From contig CM067084.1 in assembly GCA_034008185.1 (NCBI GenBank), positions 12,543,385 through 12,607,384 of the forward strand: a DNA stretch of 64,000 nucleotides. The letters run 5' to 3'. The position numbers and the translations under genes were made by a program. Position 1 is the first letter of the stretch. Each line of letters begins with the position of its first letter. Source of the DNA: Gorsachius magnificus. Its lineage: Eukaryota > Chordata > Aves > Pelecaniformes > Ardeidae. Below, in pieces: positions 47,661-63,213 of the stretch. The notes below the pieces were generated by a model. The model made no database searches. It was given only the letters and a program-made list of their open reading frames with translations, and had not been told where the DNA came from.

Positions 47661-50600
47661 AATGCCAAAGGTGTTGAAAAATCCCATGTTTTCACTCCTA
47701 CATAGGAAGATAATTTAGTACAAAGTGACCCATTAATGCCTTCTGCCTCTCTCTTACTTCTACTAATACTATCTCAATTTCATACCTCAAATGAAAACTC
47801 CAAGTATGGTGGGATTTTTGTTTTGTTTTGAAATCACTCTTAAAGGACTGAATGTTCTTTAACTCTTACTAAAAAGATTGCAGGCATACACTTGTAGTAG
47901 ATACATATCCGTACTTTACTCATTCAAATGTAGTATTGACTTTACAACCCTAGTAATAATCAGTCATGTGTTTGAATTGCTTTGGAAAAAATTATAATTT
48001 TCCTACCTTTAGTGATGTAAAATACTATATGAATCTCCCTGCAAATCATATTTTTTTATATTTGTCTGTGTCAGCAGAAAACAGACATCTCTCAGCACTC
48101 GTTCCAGAGGTTTAAAAGTAATTTAAACAAAAGAACTGCCTTAAACACAATTTCATTAATAACAAATAATAAAATTAATTTTTGGTGATGAGATTTGGAG
48201 GTGGAAATTTGGAAAAGTTATACAGGTAACTTTTTGTAGGTTTTTTTTTTTTAACAAAATCATACATATATTGATAAATATATCTGATTCTCAAATTGCT
48301 GATGTGAGAATCACTATTTTTTCATGTGCTTGAGTTGCATCAGTTGACATCTACTTTCTATTCTTATCACACCTGAGACTGACTCCAACTCATAACTCTC
48401 ATAAAAATTTATTTAAATATATCCTCAGTGTATATGGTTCCTTTTAAAATGTACCCAGGTAATGCATAGAAAAACGTCTGTCCTTCACTAGCCACAGTTA
48501 CTATCTCATCTATCTGTCACCCATGCAAAATAAAAAGAGGACTTTGAAATTCTCTGCTACTGCTAACAGTATTTGCTTTCTTGTCCTTAAATTTTCTAAT
48601 ACTGATGTTAGTATAGCTGGGCTTATGATGAATAGTTGACATGAACATATAAAAATATGGATAAAAAAAACCTTTAGCATGTGACAGCCTTATATGCTTT
48701 GAATGTTTTATTCAGAATATCTTGGTCTACCTGAAATTGGCTTAGAGTTCTGCCAATATATTTGGAGTATTGTGGCCAGGCAAGCTGGGTGCTGATAAAA
48801 ACACATGATACATAGATATGAGCCTCATTGTGTGGGCTCATTTTCCTTAAAAATATGGTAAGTTACCTTTATAGAACTGTTATGATAGCAGAACAGAATG
48901 TTACAGCAGCCGCACTTTTTATCTGCTGATTAGTTTCATAGTACACTTTCCCATTTCTTAGTCATTTAAGAGTTGCATGTAAGTTATGAGCAGTCAGAAA
49001 CATTAAGTATAAAGTATTTTATGACCATATATAAACATATATAATGAACATATGATGTTACTTTGATTTATCAAACTATGATTAAATATTAAACTTTTAT
49101 AGCTTTATCCTCAATACAGCATAAATTGTACATCATATTCTATGTATGTTACACTATAATTTCAGGTAAGAAATATTATGAAGTGGCTAATTTTGCAGTT
49201 GAAAAATTGTCAGCAGAACTAATGAAAGTATCCGAAGATATTACAGAATAACTTGATTTCTTTTTTTAAAAAAACGGTTATTATAATAAACCTTGTTCCC
49301 CAGATAGAAAGACAAGTTAAACATGATCTGTGTGTTCTTAATCTTGAACTACCTACCATTTCTATTCAATATCTATAAATTCAACAAAAGCTGTGAATAG
49401 CTCTTCCCAACACTTAGAAACCGGGTGGAATCGTTAATCTTCAGAGGAGGCAGAACTGTTTCAAATATACAATCTAGACACCTCTTCCTGGACTTACAGT
49501 TTGGAATATATATACTTTCCTTGAGGATGCTTAACTTAGGAAAGGTAAACTGGAAGGTATTATTTCTGATCCCCCTTTTGACTTAATGTCTAGCTACATT
49601 CTGGCACTGAAAAGCATAGAATTACTTTGTAAGGCATATTGTCTTGGATTCAATCAAGACCTAAGCTCAGCTTCAAGCTGGTTTAAATTTCGTCCACATT
49701 TCATGGAAAGGAAGACGATAGCATGGATTTGATGGGGCACATGCACGATATTTGTTGTCTGTGAGAAAAAGTAAAACAGTTATGAGATAAAACAGAGATA
49801 ATGAAGAATGGAGGACAGTCTGCTAATACACATTCACATGCCCCAAATTTCCATGCCAAAATTACATATCCTCTAGATGCTTTAAATGCCATGTTTGCTT
49901 CCAATTGTCTGGTGATGACAGAAAATATCATATATTGATGAATCATATCCATTATGAGCCATGATTAGAGGCAAACATAGATATGTCTCCTGGTATGGGT
50001 CTCCTATGTGACTTCACAGGACACTGGCAAACTACAATACAAGAATATTTACAATTGTTCAAGTATGAGAAAATAAAGTGTTATGGATTATTTCAGTATT
50101 AAGGTTGGCTGTAAAGAAAATTAGGAAAGTTACTAAACTCCAATTCATAAAGCATCAGAGTTCAGGTTCACATTCTGTACACTATGGAAACAAATCAATA
50201 TTAGATAATTTTTCCAGTTATTTCTGTGAGTGCTCTCATTAATAAGTAAAAGGCTAAGAAAAGTACAAAATGGTTTCTAATGAAAGCTTATTACCATTAA
50301 ATGAATAATACATGATTCACTGGAATTTTTTACTTGTATGTTTGCTTACATTTATATGTCTGTTTTCAAGGTAGAAAAATGAAACAGAACCATATGGCAA
50401 TTGAAGGTCCCCAGAGAAACACAGAAAGTCCATGGATATCGACAGCTCTAGTTGCTGAAGTGTTTTGAGTTTTAGAAACTGACTGTGTGGAAGAAAAGAG
50501 GTAGCACACTGTGGGACATTGGAAAGACGAGAACTAGATATTTAAGGAAAAGAAAATAATTTGGAGGTAAGTACATTTGGCATCCTCCAAAAGGCCAACT

Positions 50601-53059
50601 GTACTTTTATTTTTTTTTTTTCCAAAACAGGAGTATCGTTTGCATTTTACAAGTCTGTGGTATTTTAGAGATTATGCAACAGGTACATTAAGTTATTGCT
50701 ACAATAATATCTCTAGCAGTTAGAAGAATTTCATCTGGGAGGTTTGGGGAGTAAATGCAACACTGCCAAGAATAAAACATCATTAAAATCTTGAGGGTCT
50801 TTTTAAGAGTCCTGTCTTAGTGAGGGAAATCAACCTGAATGTTTCTTTCCAATGGAACTGGAGATGAAGAAAAACAGAATGCTTAATGGCAATCCCAGAC
50901 AAGTCACTGAAAGCCTCTAGATTCCTTATTTCACAAAAAGAAATACCAGCCTAGGACTTCAACCAGCGACTGGATTCACCAATATCTCCATTCTCCTCCG
51001 ACTTCCATAAGTCTGGGCAAGCCTGCTCCTACTTGGTCTGCAGAAAACAAAATCTCACCATGTACTTTTTGTTCTATTTTCTGTCCTCATCTATCTTCAT
51101 CCTGTATGCTTCTCCCTGAACAAAACACTTTTTTAATTTTTGAAGTTGCTTTGCTAATTCATGGTAGGGTTTTTTATAAAGGAAAAGATTAGGATAGCCT
51201 ACTTCTAAAATGCTGTATACTATCTGGAGTGAAACTTCTGACAAGTTTGGAAACAATCAGCAAGTAACTAGCCTATATTTTCCACTTGTCAGATACAGTC
51301 CTAGGAAAACTTAATTATGAGATTTAATTGCACAAACCCAATTATTTCTGTATCAATTTGCTGAAATAAACCTGGAGTCTTAGGGCTTCCATGTGCAATA
51401 TCTAATAGGTATGGTATCCTGAATTTACCTGGTGGGTAGGCAGCTCCTTAAAAAGAGATAGCCTGATAATTATGTTGATGTCATTCTTTCATCTCTCAGA
51501 AGCCTTCTGAAAAGAAAAGTCTAATTAGGATGACAAATAAGGAAAGGCTGTAATGGAAAGATGCCCTTATGCAGAGGTAAATGTTGATAAGGATGCTAAA
51601 AGCAATTGAGTTAATATGAAAAGATAATTCTCATTAGCAAGTAAAGAAAAGGTCTCATTATTTCCATTCCAATAGAACCCTGACAAAACAGGTAAATAAA
51701 CAGTAGAAAATACACCAGAAATGCTAGACTTTCCACAGATTTTTATATATCTTATTACTACTTTATTTTACAGTAATTATAACATGATCTAAGAGTATTA
51801 AAAAATGTATTGAAGGATCTTAATGTCAGTACAGTTCTAGTTTTAGTTGGTGGCAGTGGGGTTTTTTTTGCTGCTGCACTGCAGTCCTGCTAAAGGACGG
51901 AGGCACTCAAAACTTGCTAGCTGAGGGGATTAGAAGTTTAGAATTAATTCTCCAACCACAAAATGACTCCCATTATGTCACTTATGATAGTGGGTTTGTG
52001 CAATAAGCGATTGTCTAAAAGTCACTTTCCAATCCTTAATCAGACTGAAGCTTGTTTTTTCAACAGTTTGACCTTAAATCCACAGGAAAATGTTCACAGT
52101 ACTCAGTAATCTATTGTAAACAATTTGGGTGCTCAACAGACTGTTCTGTGTGCTGTAGATCTCCCTGTGGAGCAATGCTGAAGAACATGGCTATAATTCA
52201 ATGCAAGTATTGATTACAATTGACTCATTAAGAAGGAAATAAATTCCTCTGAAGTATATAAATTGAAAAGTGGGAAACAAAAGTGACTGGAGACAGTGTT
52301 TTCATATTCATAGAACACTTATAATAACAGGTTCTGAAGAACGGAACTAAAATGTTTTGCACTAGAAAAAGACATGCTTATTCTTAATGCCCATGATCCC
52401 TATATTGCTGGCATCTGTCTCTGTACTACACATTCTGCATTCCTTTTTAGTAAACAGGATTATTGTACTTTGTACTCTGTAGCACTATTTCAACATATTT
52501 ACAGTGCTATGAATGCCTTTCTCCTTTAAAAATCCTCATCAACCCTTAGCAGTAAATAATTCTCATTCTGTTTTTTACCCACCACACAAAATGCAACACT
52601 TCAGGAATATTTGCAATGATTACATTAAGCCATTCAGCAATCCCTCACTCTGTACTTCATATTCCATGTAAATATATGATATAATGAAGTGAAATATCAT
52701 TACAACACCCTTCACTTAATTGTAAGTTATTATTTGGAATGATTGTAAAATGGAGAAGGGGAGAAAGAAATTTCTAGCAAGAAATAACATGAACTTTTTC
52801 TTTTCAAGAGGTATATTCTGTATCATTTCTAAAATGTTCTACTGCCATGTTTTGAGAACTTTGATTCTACTATCTTTATGTTTCTATATGGAAACACTTC
52901 ATTTTATGTATATTCATAACAAAGAATAACATTTTATAATATTATATATTTTGTTGTGCCCTTAATTTTGACAAAAGTTTGTTTCTAAGGGGACAAAAAT
53001 ATTAGGGGTTTCCAAGTTAACTTTAGACCCTTTCTGTTAAGACTTTCTAAAGAAAAAAT
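47661..53059. other. AT-rich non-coding stretch
   Basis: No coding signal, recognisable repeat or RNA gene. Short T-runs (48,241-48,252; 50,611-50,624) and AT-rich palindromic bits only. Confidence 0.55.
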
Positions 53060-53105
53060 CATCCTGTTCCTTACCGTCTTATTATTGACATGCTTATCAG
53101 TGTTT

Positions 53106-53145
53106 TCTCCAGTTCAATTAATTAGTCTCCAGTTCAATTAATTAA
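53106..53145. repeat. 20-bp tandem duplication
   Basis: TCTCCAGTTCAATTAATTAG at 53,106-53,125 is repeated with one terminal change at 53,126-53,145. Confidence 0.9.
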
Positions 53146-53759
53146 CCTACATTGGTTCTGCCAGAAGTCATCTGGGCTACAGAGGGGTGCACAGAGGTTT
53201 TTCATTCAGATCTAGCTGTGAACCTAAGGCCTAGTCATCTTTACAAAGAAATGGAAAGAACTAATTCTGTTTTTTAAGCCTGCTAGCGGACATACAGTTT
53301 TGGTCCCCATGTGACTGACTGCTAAATGCTTCTGGATAACTATTGGAAAACTGAATAGATGCAGTTGGGGGGGGATGGGGTGACATACAGTAATGCAAAA
53401 CCAGATTTGTTTTGGGTCAGCAGAAAGAATTAAAGGTTTTATCCACCACCATTAGTCTTTAAAATCTTCAAATGTCTCCATAGCCACCCAGCAGACACCT
53501 GATAGACAACTCCTTACCCTTAGGAAGACCTTTCCTAGGGTGTGTAAAAAAGCAATTGGAAGGAATTCCAAGAAAATGGGTGCTTGGAAAGAGAATTAAT
53601 GCTAGACGTCCATCCTATGCAATAAGTTTGGAATTTTAGACTTATCACATTTTATTTCTTCCAATCAAATTAAGTTGGTAACTCTCACAGCAGAATGAAT
53701 GATGCTCACCTGTAACACAAATGCAATCTATATTTATAGTATTTAACTTCATCCCACTT

Positions 53760-54060
53760 TTCTTACTCAGTTCCTCTAGGTTTTTTGTTTGACATTTTCA
53801 TTCTCTTCTGTCAAGGCAAGGCCTTTCAGCTTTGTGTCATTCGTAAATTTAGTTTACGCCATCCTTCATGTGTGCCAAGATAACTAATTAAATGACTTAA
53901 GATTTATTCCAGTAACATTCCTGCAGCCTGATACTCTCCCCTTTCAACACAACGAGTTGCTGTGTCTGATTCATCCAGTTCCTTACAACCTTACAATTAA
54001 TATGCCAATCAGTGTTTTCTCCACTTCAGCTAATTTCTCCCTTGTGACTATTAAACATTT
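53760..54060. repeat. Ancient CR1/L3-like relic
   Basis: GGCCTTTCAGCTTTGTGTCATT followed by CGTAAATTTAGTTTACGCC and a downstream CTCCCCTTTCAACACAACGA match, loosely, the reverse strand of old vertebrate CR1/L3 LINE repeats. A second block within 53,067-53,123 resembles 53,979-54,035 of this repeat. Family inferred from memory. Confidence 0.35.
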
Positions 54061-57000
54061 CTGGGTTACTACTGCAGAACACTGAAGAACCGTGCATGGA
54101 AGTGCACAGGTTTAGCAGCATCTGCTTTTCCCCAGTCATAGACATGACTGAATAATTTGCATCAGCTCTGGTTTTTGTCTTGAGGAATAGACTTTCAGTA
54201 AACACAGGACAAGTCCACAGCTATGTAGTGTTACGTGGGCAACTCTAGTGCACACAGTTATGTTTAATTTCTATGATTTGTTTGCTTGTTTGTTTGTTTT
54301 TCAAGTAGCATCAAATCTAACTGCTATGGGAATAATGGATGTCTACATGCTGAAATTATTTTTTTGGAACAAAATAAATGAAAAATAACCCTTGGAGGAC
54401 CACTCCATAAGTCGTGACAGAATTTTTATGTCAAAGAGAAATATACAAAAGGCTATCCAGAGGAAGCATCTATACCAGTCCACATCTTTGAGAAGCTATC
54501 TCCAGCAACTGCTGCCATAGGAGCACAGCAGCATTTCACTGGTGCAAATCCACCAGGGTGATTCTTTATTGTCACCCATCTTTACGTTTCCATTTACCTC
54601 CTTGCAAATATTCAAAAGCTATAATTTCGCTGAAGACTGGCCTCTGCATTCACTTTGCAATATTGTAGGCAACAAGGATAACTACTCAATCAGCCCTGCT
54701 AACAGAAGTAGGTCACATTTCCATCAACCTTTACCCCCTTGTCTTACTAGCTTATCCAAAACAAACCTGATCAGCTTTCTCTATAGTGCAGCACTGCAAG
54801 CAGTTACCTTTGTCTTAGTGGATGGCCACTGTGAGCATAAGCCTAAGGAGGACACAGGAGTGGAAATATGCAGCAGCTACTTTCAGCAATTGCTGTGTCT
54901 TATGCTTGCAAAATGTGTGCAACTCAAGGGGTGCGGGTCCAAGGCAGTGAGGAGCATCCAAGATGTGGCTGCCATACTGCTGTTACACAAGGCCTTACAG
55001 ACCTCTCTTATCTTTGCTGGTACCAGTATGCTTAATATATGACAAGTATTTTTTTTTAGAGTTTCTTTCAAGCTGAACAGGCTCATTTTGTGGCCAGTGT
55101 TGATGAAAAAATTATCAGGTGAAACAGGAATAGAGGAAGAAAACCAGGGACAAATTGCACTGTACCGTGGCTGTTGAGGTAGCCTGCATTCTGCAAGCCT
55201 TTGAAAGTCTTTATCTTGGGGTTTTGGAGCTACTATGAAATAGTTGATGTTAAAAAGTTCCTAACTTTCAATCAATAAGACTACAACCTATGTTTATATC
55301 TGCTGATGGCTTGCCTTCATGTATTTGCTTGTAGGTGAGCATGAATTGCTTGGGACAACTGCTAGTACATCGAAATAGTGGAGCTTAATCCACAGCTATG
55401 TTTTTCTACCAACAGTGTAATTCCATTTACTTCAGGTATATATGCAATACAGTCAACTCAAACATTTAAGATATCTGCCTGAAACTTCACTGCAAATATG
55501 TGACTTCTTTCATTTTAAATTCTTAAGATCTTCTGAAGTCATGAAAATCAGTGAATCTATCTGAATAAAAATACAACAGCAATAAACCTTGTGCAAGTCA
55601 GAAATATTGCAACAAGGCACTTCTTTCTTGAAAAGATGGCTTTTCTGAAATTGAGAACTGAGGCCTCTTAGAGATGTTAAATGTAAATATAACTTAATGG
55701 TTACCTGAGACACAGGAGATTTTTATTTATTTTCTTCTCCAGAGCTTTGTAAAAAATTTGGAAACCTATTCAGAATCACCATGAGGCTACTATTATAATG
55801 TGATACCATAGAATGGTAACAGAAAGATTTATCCTGAATCTCCTTAAGGTAAATACATGTGGGAGGAGGAGAACATCTTCTACTTAAGATCAACAGTTAT
55901 GGTTTTCATCGCAGATGTGCCAACAGCCTAAGAGTGACAATTTTCTAGTCAGTGCATTAACTATTTTCATTTTTACTTTGGACATAGGTGTTAGGCTTAC
56001 ACAGTGTTCAATTTACAATGCTGCTGACTTGACGTTTAGCTATAAATCCAGAACTGGGCTCATGATCATCTTATTGCATTATTACTGCAATGTTAGACTT
56101 CCTTTATATCACCATAACTCTAGCCAAACATTTAATACATTATTTTGGATGTATCAGGAACTGTATATTTTAATTCTATTCCTTCATTAAACATACCAAG
56201 CCAAATGATCTATGTCTTGAATTATTTTCAGCAACTTTCAGAAAGACTGCCTGAAAGCCCACAGTGGTCATCCTTCACTCATTCATCGAATTTCACCATT
56301 CTCAAAAACTGGACAATCAATACAAGTAATCAGTCAATTTTCTTTGGGTGAAGTTCCAAAAGTCAATGGACTTCATGCATTTAAGGTATTAATCTATAAA
56401 ACTTCAAATACTATTTTCCCTTTATCTATAGCATTTTACTGAACAACTTCATGCTGCTCAGTGATAGTGTCAGTTTTTTCATTCTTACTTCAATAAAATC
56501 AGATATTTTAGTTAACTTCTAAATTAAGTAAAATTTCTGCAATACATTGTAAGCTACATAGAAAAGCTAAAGACATGGGGTGACAAAAAAGATGCTGTGG
56601 TGTCCCTGAGGCAGATGATCAATGGTAGGGGCAGTAGAAATATTTGCCATTTACATATCAGACTTTTGACTAGAAGTGGTGCAAGCTGCACAAAATTAAT
56701 GTGTCTAGTGATTAGGGACTAATTATTAACATGAAGAATAAGGGTCCCTTCTTCCCCTCCTTGCATGTTTTTGTCATGTTTTATCCAATGTCTGTCTAAT
56801 GTCAAAATTGTAAAGAGTGGAACAGGAATTTAGCCTCTTTCAGTTTTCACTGATCCTACCAGTAGAACTTTACAGGCACATTTCTGTTGCTCTCTGTTCA
56901 TAAAACCTTGCACTTCTTTATCATAGTGTATAGAGCATAGCTCCCCTCTCCAATCTCTCGCTCTGCCAGCATAGCCTGGTGATTAGGATGATCTCTTCTC

Positions 57001-60000
57001 CCCTTAAACTAGTGATTCTGAAAAAACCTACGCAAAAGATAGATGCACAGATCAAGTGCTCCTGCATATGCATGTATGTCCAAGCCACCTAGAGAAGCAG
57101 AGTGTGACTTGGTTAAATACTGATCTCCAGATTACTCTACTGGAACAATACTTTATTTACAGTCAGGTCTTACTCAAACAACCACATAAGGTATAAGATC
57201 AAGACTAAATAAGGAAGTGAGACTCCTACTCAGTTCTTCCTAACCTACACAGCACTTTCTTGACAAAGAATCAGAAGTGCAGTTGACACTTTAGTCCCTT
57301 CACAAAGTGCAACCAGGACTTTCAACTTCGGTACTGTATTTTCGAGAAGGAAGAAGAAAATTATTGTTTTAAAATACTTTAAAACAGTGACCTGGAAACC
57401 TGGAGAAAATGGGACAGATGAGCTCAATTTCTTTTTTTCTTATTTTTGGTTGCAAAATTTTTATCTACTTTGGACATTTTCATCTGCCGGATGAGACGTT
57501 CAGAGCACCCAGCAGGATATCCCCAGTATCACTGTTGCAGAGACTTGACATAGACAGTAACTGATCCTGAACTGAAATCTGTCAAAAATTCATGGGTTCA
57601 TTATTTTAATTATTTAAATTTTTTTTTCAGTGTAATGAATATTTAGATTTCTTTTTCTAACTTTCTCACTAGTTGATTTTTTAAACTCATATGTTTTATT
57701 TTATCTTCATATCTATTCCTGACAATTATTAACTCTGAAGAATCCACTGAAATAAAACAAAGGGAACGCCATAATACTTTTTTTTTAATAACCATACTTT
57801 AGAGTTACTAGATTTTTTATTTTTATACCATAGACCTTCAGATTTCATAAAAGTTCACTCCAGGATATAAAGGTATCAATTCAGCACATACCTTCCTTTC
57901 CTGCTCTGAAGTCTGAACTCTTGCCTGTTTTTAACTTACAGAAATGAAGACCCAAAAAACATAGTTTGATGGGAGGTGAGGAGGGAGGGTGGAAATCAAT
58001 TCCTCTTATTCCCACAAGTACATCTTTTGTTAACTTTATGGGAAAAAGTAAAAAAAAACAAGGGCATGCAGTTAGACTTAAAAAAAAAAAAATTGTTGTT
58101 TAAGCCCCTGTGAATCTAATTAAAGTTCATTATAGGTGAAACTGTAGATGAACATAAGAACTGACAGGTAGTGATGCACCAACCACCAGATCAGTAGCTA
58201 GATGAAAATGTGCAAAATAATGAGCACATTTTTCAGTACCTCTAGTTGGATTCTCAAAGCAAAACTAAAGTCGATGCACCTTACAATTAATCACTACAAA
58301 CATGTACCAAAGGTACCAGTTTCTCTCCTGAAGGACAGTGCTGCTGTTCATGAAGACTGGTAGCATGAAATTAGTGTTCTCAAAGAAGTGACCCTGAATG
58401 TTTGGATGTCAGTACACACACAATTTCTTGAAATGCATTTTGAAAGCCTATGAAAATTACCTCTACCTTTGCAGTGTCTATGTACACACATCTCAAGGCA
58501 GACCACCTCCACAAAGTACCTTCCAGCCTGCCTTCAGCAAGGCTTAAATCTTCTGGGAGAAAAAAGTCCACTGAACTCCAATGAACTATTTTAGACATAG
58601 TCCAGCAGACTAGTTTCCCTCCCACACATTGTATTTTACCTTCAGTGCTTATTTGGCAAGTTCATTTTCTAGTTAGGCTTCTTTGAGAGAAGTTTTAGAA
58701 ATTCTGTTCATAAGGGAATTTGAGGACAGATTAATAGGCCTGCTTCTTATTTATTCTATTTTTCTAGACTAAAAGAGAAAGTCTAATTCACAGAGCGCTA
58801 AGTATCAAAAGGTAAAATTCTGCTTTTGTTATGCAATTTTAAGAACAAGACCTTTAATTTCCCAGGCTCTCTTGAACGTTCATTAGACACTCATACTGAC
58901 TTCTTAAGTGAATGTAGAATTCTTGTCTTAAAAAGCTATGTAATAGCTTGAAGGACAAAGAATTTCAAGGAATAAACTTTTAAAGTTTCATTGTAGGTAT
59001 AGTATAATCACAGACATTAGACATGAACAAGATAACTTTAATGTATATGGTGAAAATGGCAAAAAAAAGTAGCTGTGATATAGAAAACATTGCAGATCCC
59101 GAATCAAAACTCATTTCCAGAGTTGGAATTTAGGTTTATGCTACTTTGTCTGCTTTCATATTGTTAACAGTTATCTTTGTTTACTCTGATGCAGTCAGCA
59201 GTTTTCCATGCTAGTAATCAAAATTGCTTGAGAGAGGGGTAGCTCCATGAAGTATCTTTAGCAAAATGTAAGCTTATCAAGTATTTTAGACCTGAAAAGC
59301 CAGACACAGATGCCTACCTGCATCTGGCTATCATGTAATTCTAAAATTAACTCCACTTTTCTGCGTACTTTGTAAAGAGTTGGTAATTTGGCTTTGTCAA
59401 TTCCACCTTTGGGCAACGACTTAAAAAAACCTGAATGTTGAAATAATTAGGATCTGGTTTTGGAGCTGTATGATGGTCTTTCAACAACCAGAAAAAGCAA
59501 TCTTTTCTCTGTGCCCTGTCTCTACAGAATCAGAACTTTGAAATGCCCAATACTTGATATTAACAGTACATCCACAATCAAGGCCTAAGAAGAAACCTAG
59601 AGAACACACTGTCACAATTGTGTGAAAGACCTCCCCAGGCCAAAGATCATCGCCAAAGGTACACTCTCTGTTTCTGATTCCCTGTGCTCAAACAGACAGA
59701 AAGAAGGACCCACAGCTGAGAACTTGGAGAAACTGAATAGCACTATAAAGCACAGAAGCAGCAACACAGGGGTTAAGCTGTAGCTATAGTTGCAAGCTTC
59801 AGTGTACTTCAAGGTGAGCACATTTTTCCATGGTCAAATGTATCAAGAGCTGCTCACTGGGAAAATAAATGAGGTAACACCTTGGTCTGAATTATAAACA
59901 TGGCTAATGACAATGCTGCAAAGGTCTCTTTCAGAGTTGTAATTAGCTCTGAACTCAACTGGAACCTTGTGGCATCTCTTGGACAATGTTGAGATGCAGC

Positions 60001-63000
60001 CTGTAAACAGACTTCAGGCAAATGAAAAACCAGCACAATCTTATATACCAATGGGTTCACAAATGAACTCCAAATTTCAAGAGCTTGCAGCATAGTAATT
60101 GAAGTGACAGCTATTTTGTTGTAAGATAACAGAAGAACATTTTGTTATTTAACATTGTATTTTTTACATAAAGAAAACATCTAATGCATTTAGGGTTTGT
60201 TGGTTTGGGGTTTTTTTAATCATAAAAATTATATATATTTTACCTGTGTTGACTACCTTTGAAGACAATAAGCTAAACTCTTTTACCACACAGATTAAAA
60301 CAGTCTGAATGTTACCTTGTTCTCCTTATAGTCTGCTTTATAGCTCCCCAAGCGATTACTACACACCGCTGAACTGTATCTGCATGTCATTAGGTGCAGT
60401 TTAGCTTTCCAGTCTCTAGAGGTCTCTGCATATCGCATTTTAGCTCAGCAATATCTCTGCAGGAATTGCATTTTGAAGGTGAGACTGAAGAACTGCATAA
60501 GAACGTCCTGTTGGCACCAAGTCTGACTCTGACAGTGCTATTATGAGAATTTAGTTCTCCTAGCAATTTACAAAAGCCAAAGAGAGGGAGAGAGATTTAT
60601 ACCACAGCATTAGCTAACACCAGCATTGCACAAGTAGGAACATTTTACATTTTGTCCTTAGAATTCAGATAATCATAGCTCTTAACATGCAGCTACAAAT
60701 GGTTGAATTTGGTGATGTACAAGGATGGCTACTAACTCCAGCTGCCAGAAATACTACCTTTTATACTCTAGCATTGGCCACACCTGGATTGGTTTCTTTT
60801 TCGTTTCTTTTAATGGTTGATGATTTTTTCCTCCAAAATATTATTTCTGATTTAAATGATTGTGATTTAGTTAACTGTGGAAGAATTTGTTTACTATAAT
60901 TTGAATGTAGATGCAGTTTCTGGGTAGATCACATCTGCCTTCCACCTGTACCTCTGCTCTCATCTCTTGTCTAAGAGCCTGCTTTCTAGCTGTTGAGTGT
61001 GTCTTTCCTGATTGACTCTCTAGTATTACTGATATCCACAACATATCAAAAATGTCTTTTATATATATGAGGAACAGATTCTGAAAATAATAATACTACT
61101 AATAAAAAAACATCCAGGGCAGCTCAAAAGAAATTAATTGCTTCCTTTACCTGAAAGTGATCTTAGAGCCTCCTCAATACCTCACATCAGCTTTACATTC
61201 AGGATCAAGTCTTCGCTATGGACAGATTAAAATAAATAAACAAGATACCTGCAACTACTCATTTCTGATTCTCGAGACCTTTTTAGGCTTTGTGGCCTTC
61301 AGTAACCATGCCACATTATCAGCGCAAATAACTTGGCAGAACAGGTTGTTGCTAAGGCAGCCAAATTCAAAGAAGAGCAGAGAATAGCAAAACAAACTTT
61401 GTTGCAGACACAGCTTCTGTAAAGATAAGAATGGAAGGTGGCATTTGATTTTATTATTTTTCACATAGGCTACTGCAACTGCTACAAAGGTATGGAAAAA
61501 TTAGGTAAGCCTACTCTTACATTATAGCTTAAACAATTTTAGTAAAATTATAAATAATTTATGTTAAAGTAATAGGAGTTCTTTAAGGTGTCTTATCAAC
61601 CCTATATCATTGCTCGGACCCTAGTTCTACTTCTTACTGACCTATGTGCAGAAGATTGAATTCTCTCAGTAATCTGTGTGTGCCTGTCCTCTCAGATTCC
61701 CCTTCGCTGCGAGGAGGCAAGAGAGGGGTACAACAATGGATTGCAGAGGAGAGAAAGGCACATCTTTCAGTAGCTGTAGTTTTCTGACACATAGCATTCT
61801 TTACTCTGAGAATTAGTAACGTGCTTCCCACTTCTTGTGAAATATCAGTAGTAAAATAATATAGAAATAGGTGCTAGTCGGTAGTTTTTATGGAGGAAAC
61901 CAAGAGTTGCCCTATTTCTATCCCAAGCACCCCATTTCCTCCATAATGATCCATAATAATCTGCCAGTGTAGGACCTTCAAAACTTGGTCATTTTCCCAG
62001 ATATGAAGTTTTCTTGAAGATACAGACTACAATGTCTTCTAAACCACCTTCTAATCTGCCTAAAACAGTTATTCCTAAGGAAATCTGCACAAACATTAAG
62101 CCATGACATTTGCTTCTCGAAACTCTGTTGGCTTTTTTTTCTTTTTAAGAAAAAGTGAACACTGAGACACAAAAAGTCTGGCTCCTTTAGATTGCGTAAG
62201 GGTTTTCAGCTGCCCATGTGTGTTCGTATTACACAATTTTAAGCAATTCAACCCCCACTAACATGAATGTTCCAGAAAAGACATCAGAAGAGTCTAAGAA
62301 GTGTTGCATTGTATAAGATTTTATCATTTTTTATTTATGTGCAATCGTTTCTTCTCATTGAGATACATACTGTGAGCGCGTACAACTCTGCCAATAATCC
62401 TTGCTCAAAGGTTTCCAAGGCAAAGAGTATCTGTATTGACCCTCTGAACAGAGCATCAGCTGGTTTATGAGGAGGAAAGTTGGTGAGATATACTTATTTT
62501 TAATAATTAAATCATAGTAAGTATGATGTGTCTTGAATTATTATTTGAATGCTGAGAAAAAAAAAAAGTAACTCTTCAGATTACTTTCAGGGAATTCCCA
62601 AAACAGAAGGCAGCAATGAGGAAGGAGGCTCAAGAGCATTTTAGGAGGCAGCAGTGAATCTGGGAGCACTGGGAAGAGCAGAAAAACACAGGAAACTGGG
62701 TTTGGAAGACAAATGCAGATGCAGGACCCAGAAATTTGATAACAACTATTTCAGAAAGGCATTGTGAGCCATTAAAAGCAAATAAATCATCCATCACTTT
62801 TTTTTTTTTTTAAACAGATATACTTAATCTAGAACATATGGCATAAGGGATAATGTTGCCATGAAAAACATCAGGAAGAGCTCAAGTATGAAGGTAATAA
62901 GACCTAGTTGCTTGAAGAGTTAAGATAACTGATATGTTTAAAGAGATATTGTCCATCTCTGCAGTGTTGGAACATTAGACCGTAGTTCCTTTGTGCAAAG

Positions 63001-63213
63001 ATTGTCTGTTACTATATTGCTGTAGAATGATTAATAGTATAGGTCTTCAGAAATTTACACAGTAGAAATAATTCTTACACTTCCTATTGTAGGAATCCTT
63101 CAATTATCATAAAAATGTGCAGTCTTCATTAGTGATTTTTTTAATGTAGGGATTTTTAGATGTCTACTTGTTTCTTCTTACATTCAGAAATGCTTTGTAA
63201 ATTATACTACATA
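54061..63213. other. AT-rich non-coding stretch
   Basis: The longest open frame (166 codons, 54,542-55,042 plus, not from an ATG) has no recognisable domain and is unlikely to be a gene. Otherwise only chance-sized open frames and short homopolymers. Confidence 0.5.

Noticed and set aside
54542..55042. Plus-strand 166-codon frame
   Set aside because: Starts at GTG, no domain, no splice context that stands out; probably chance.
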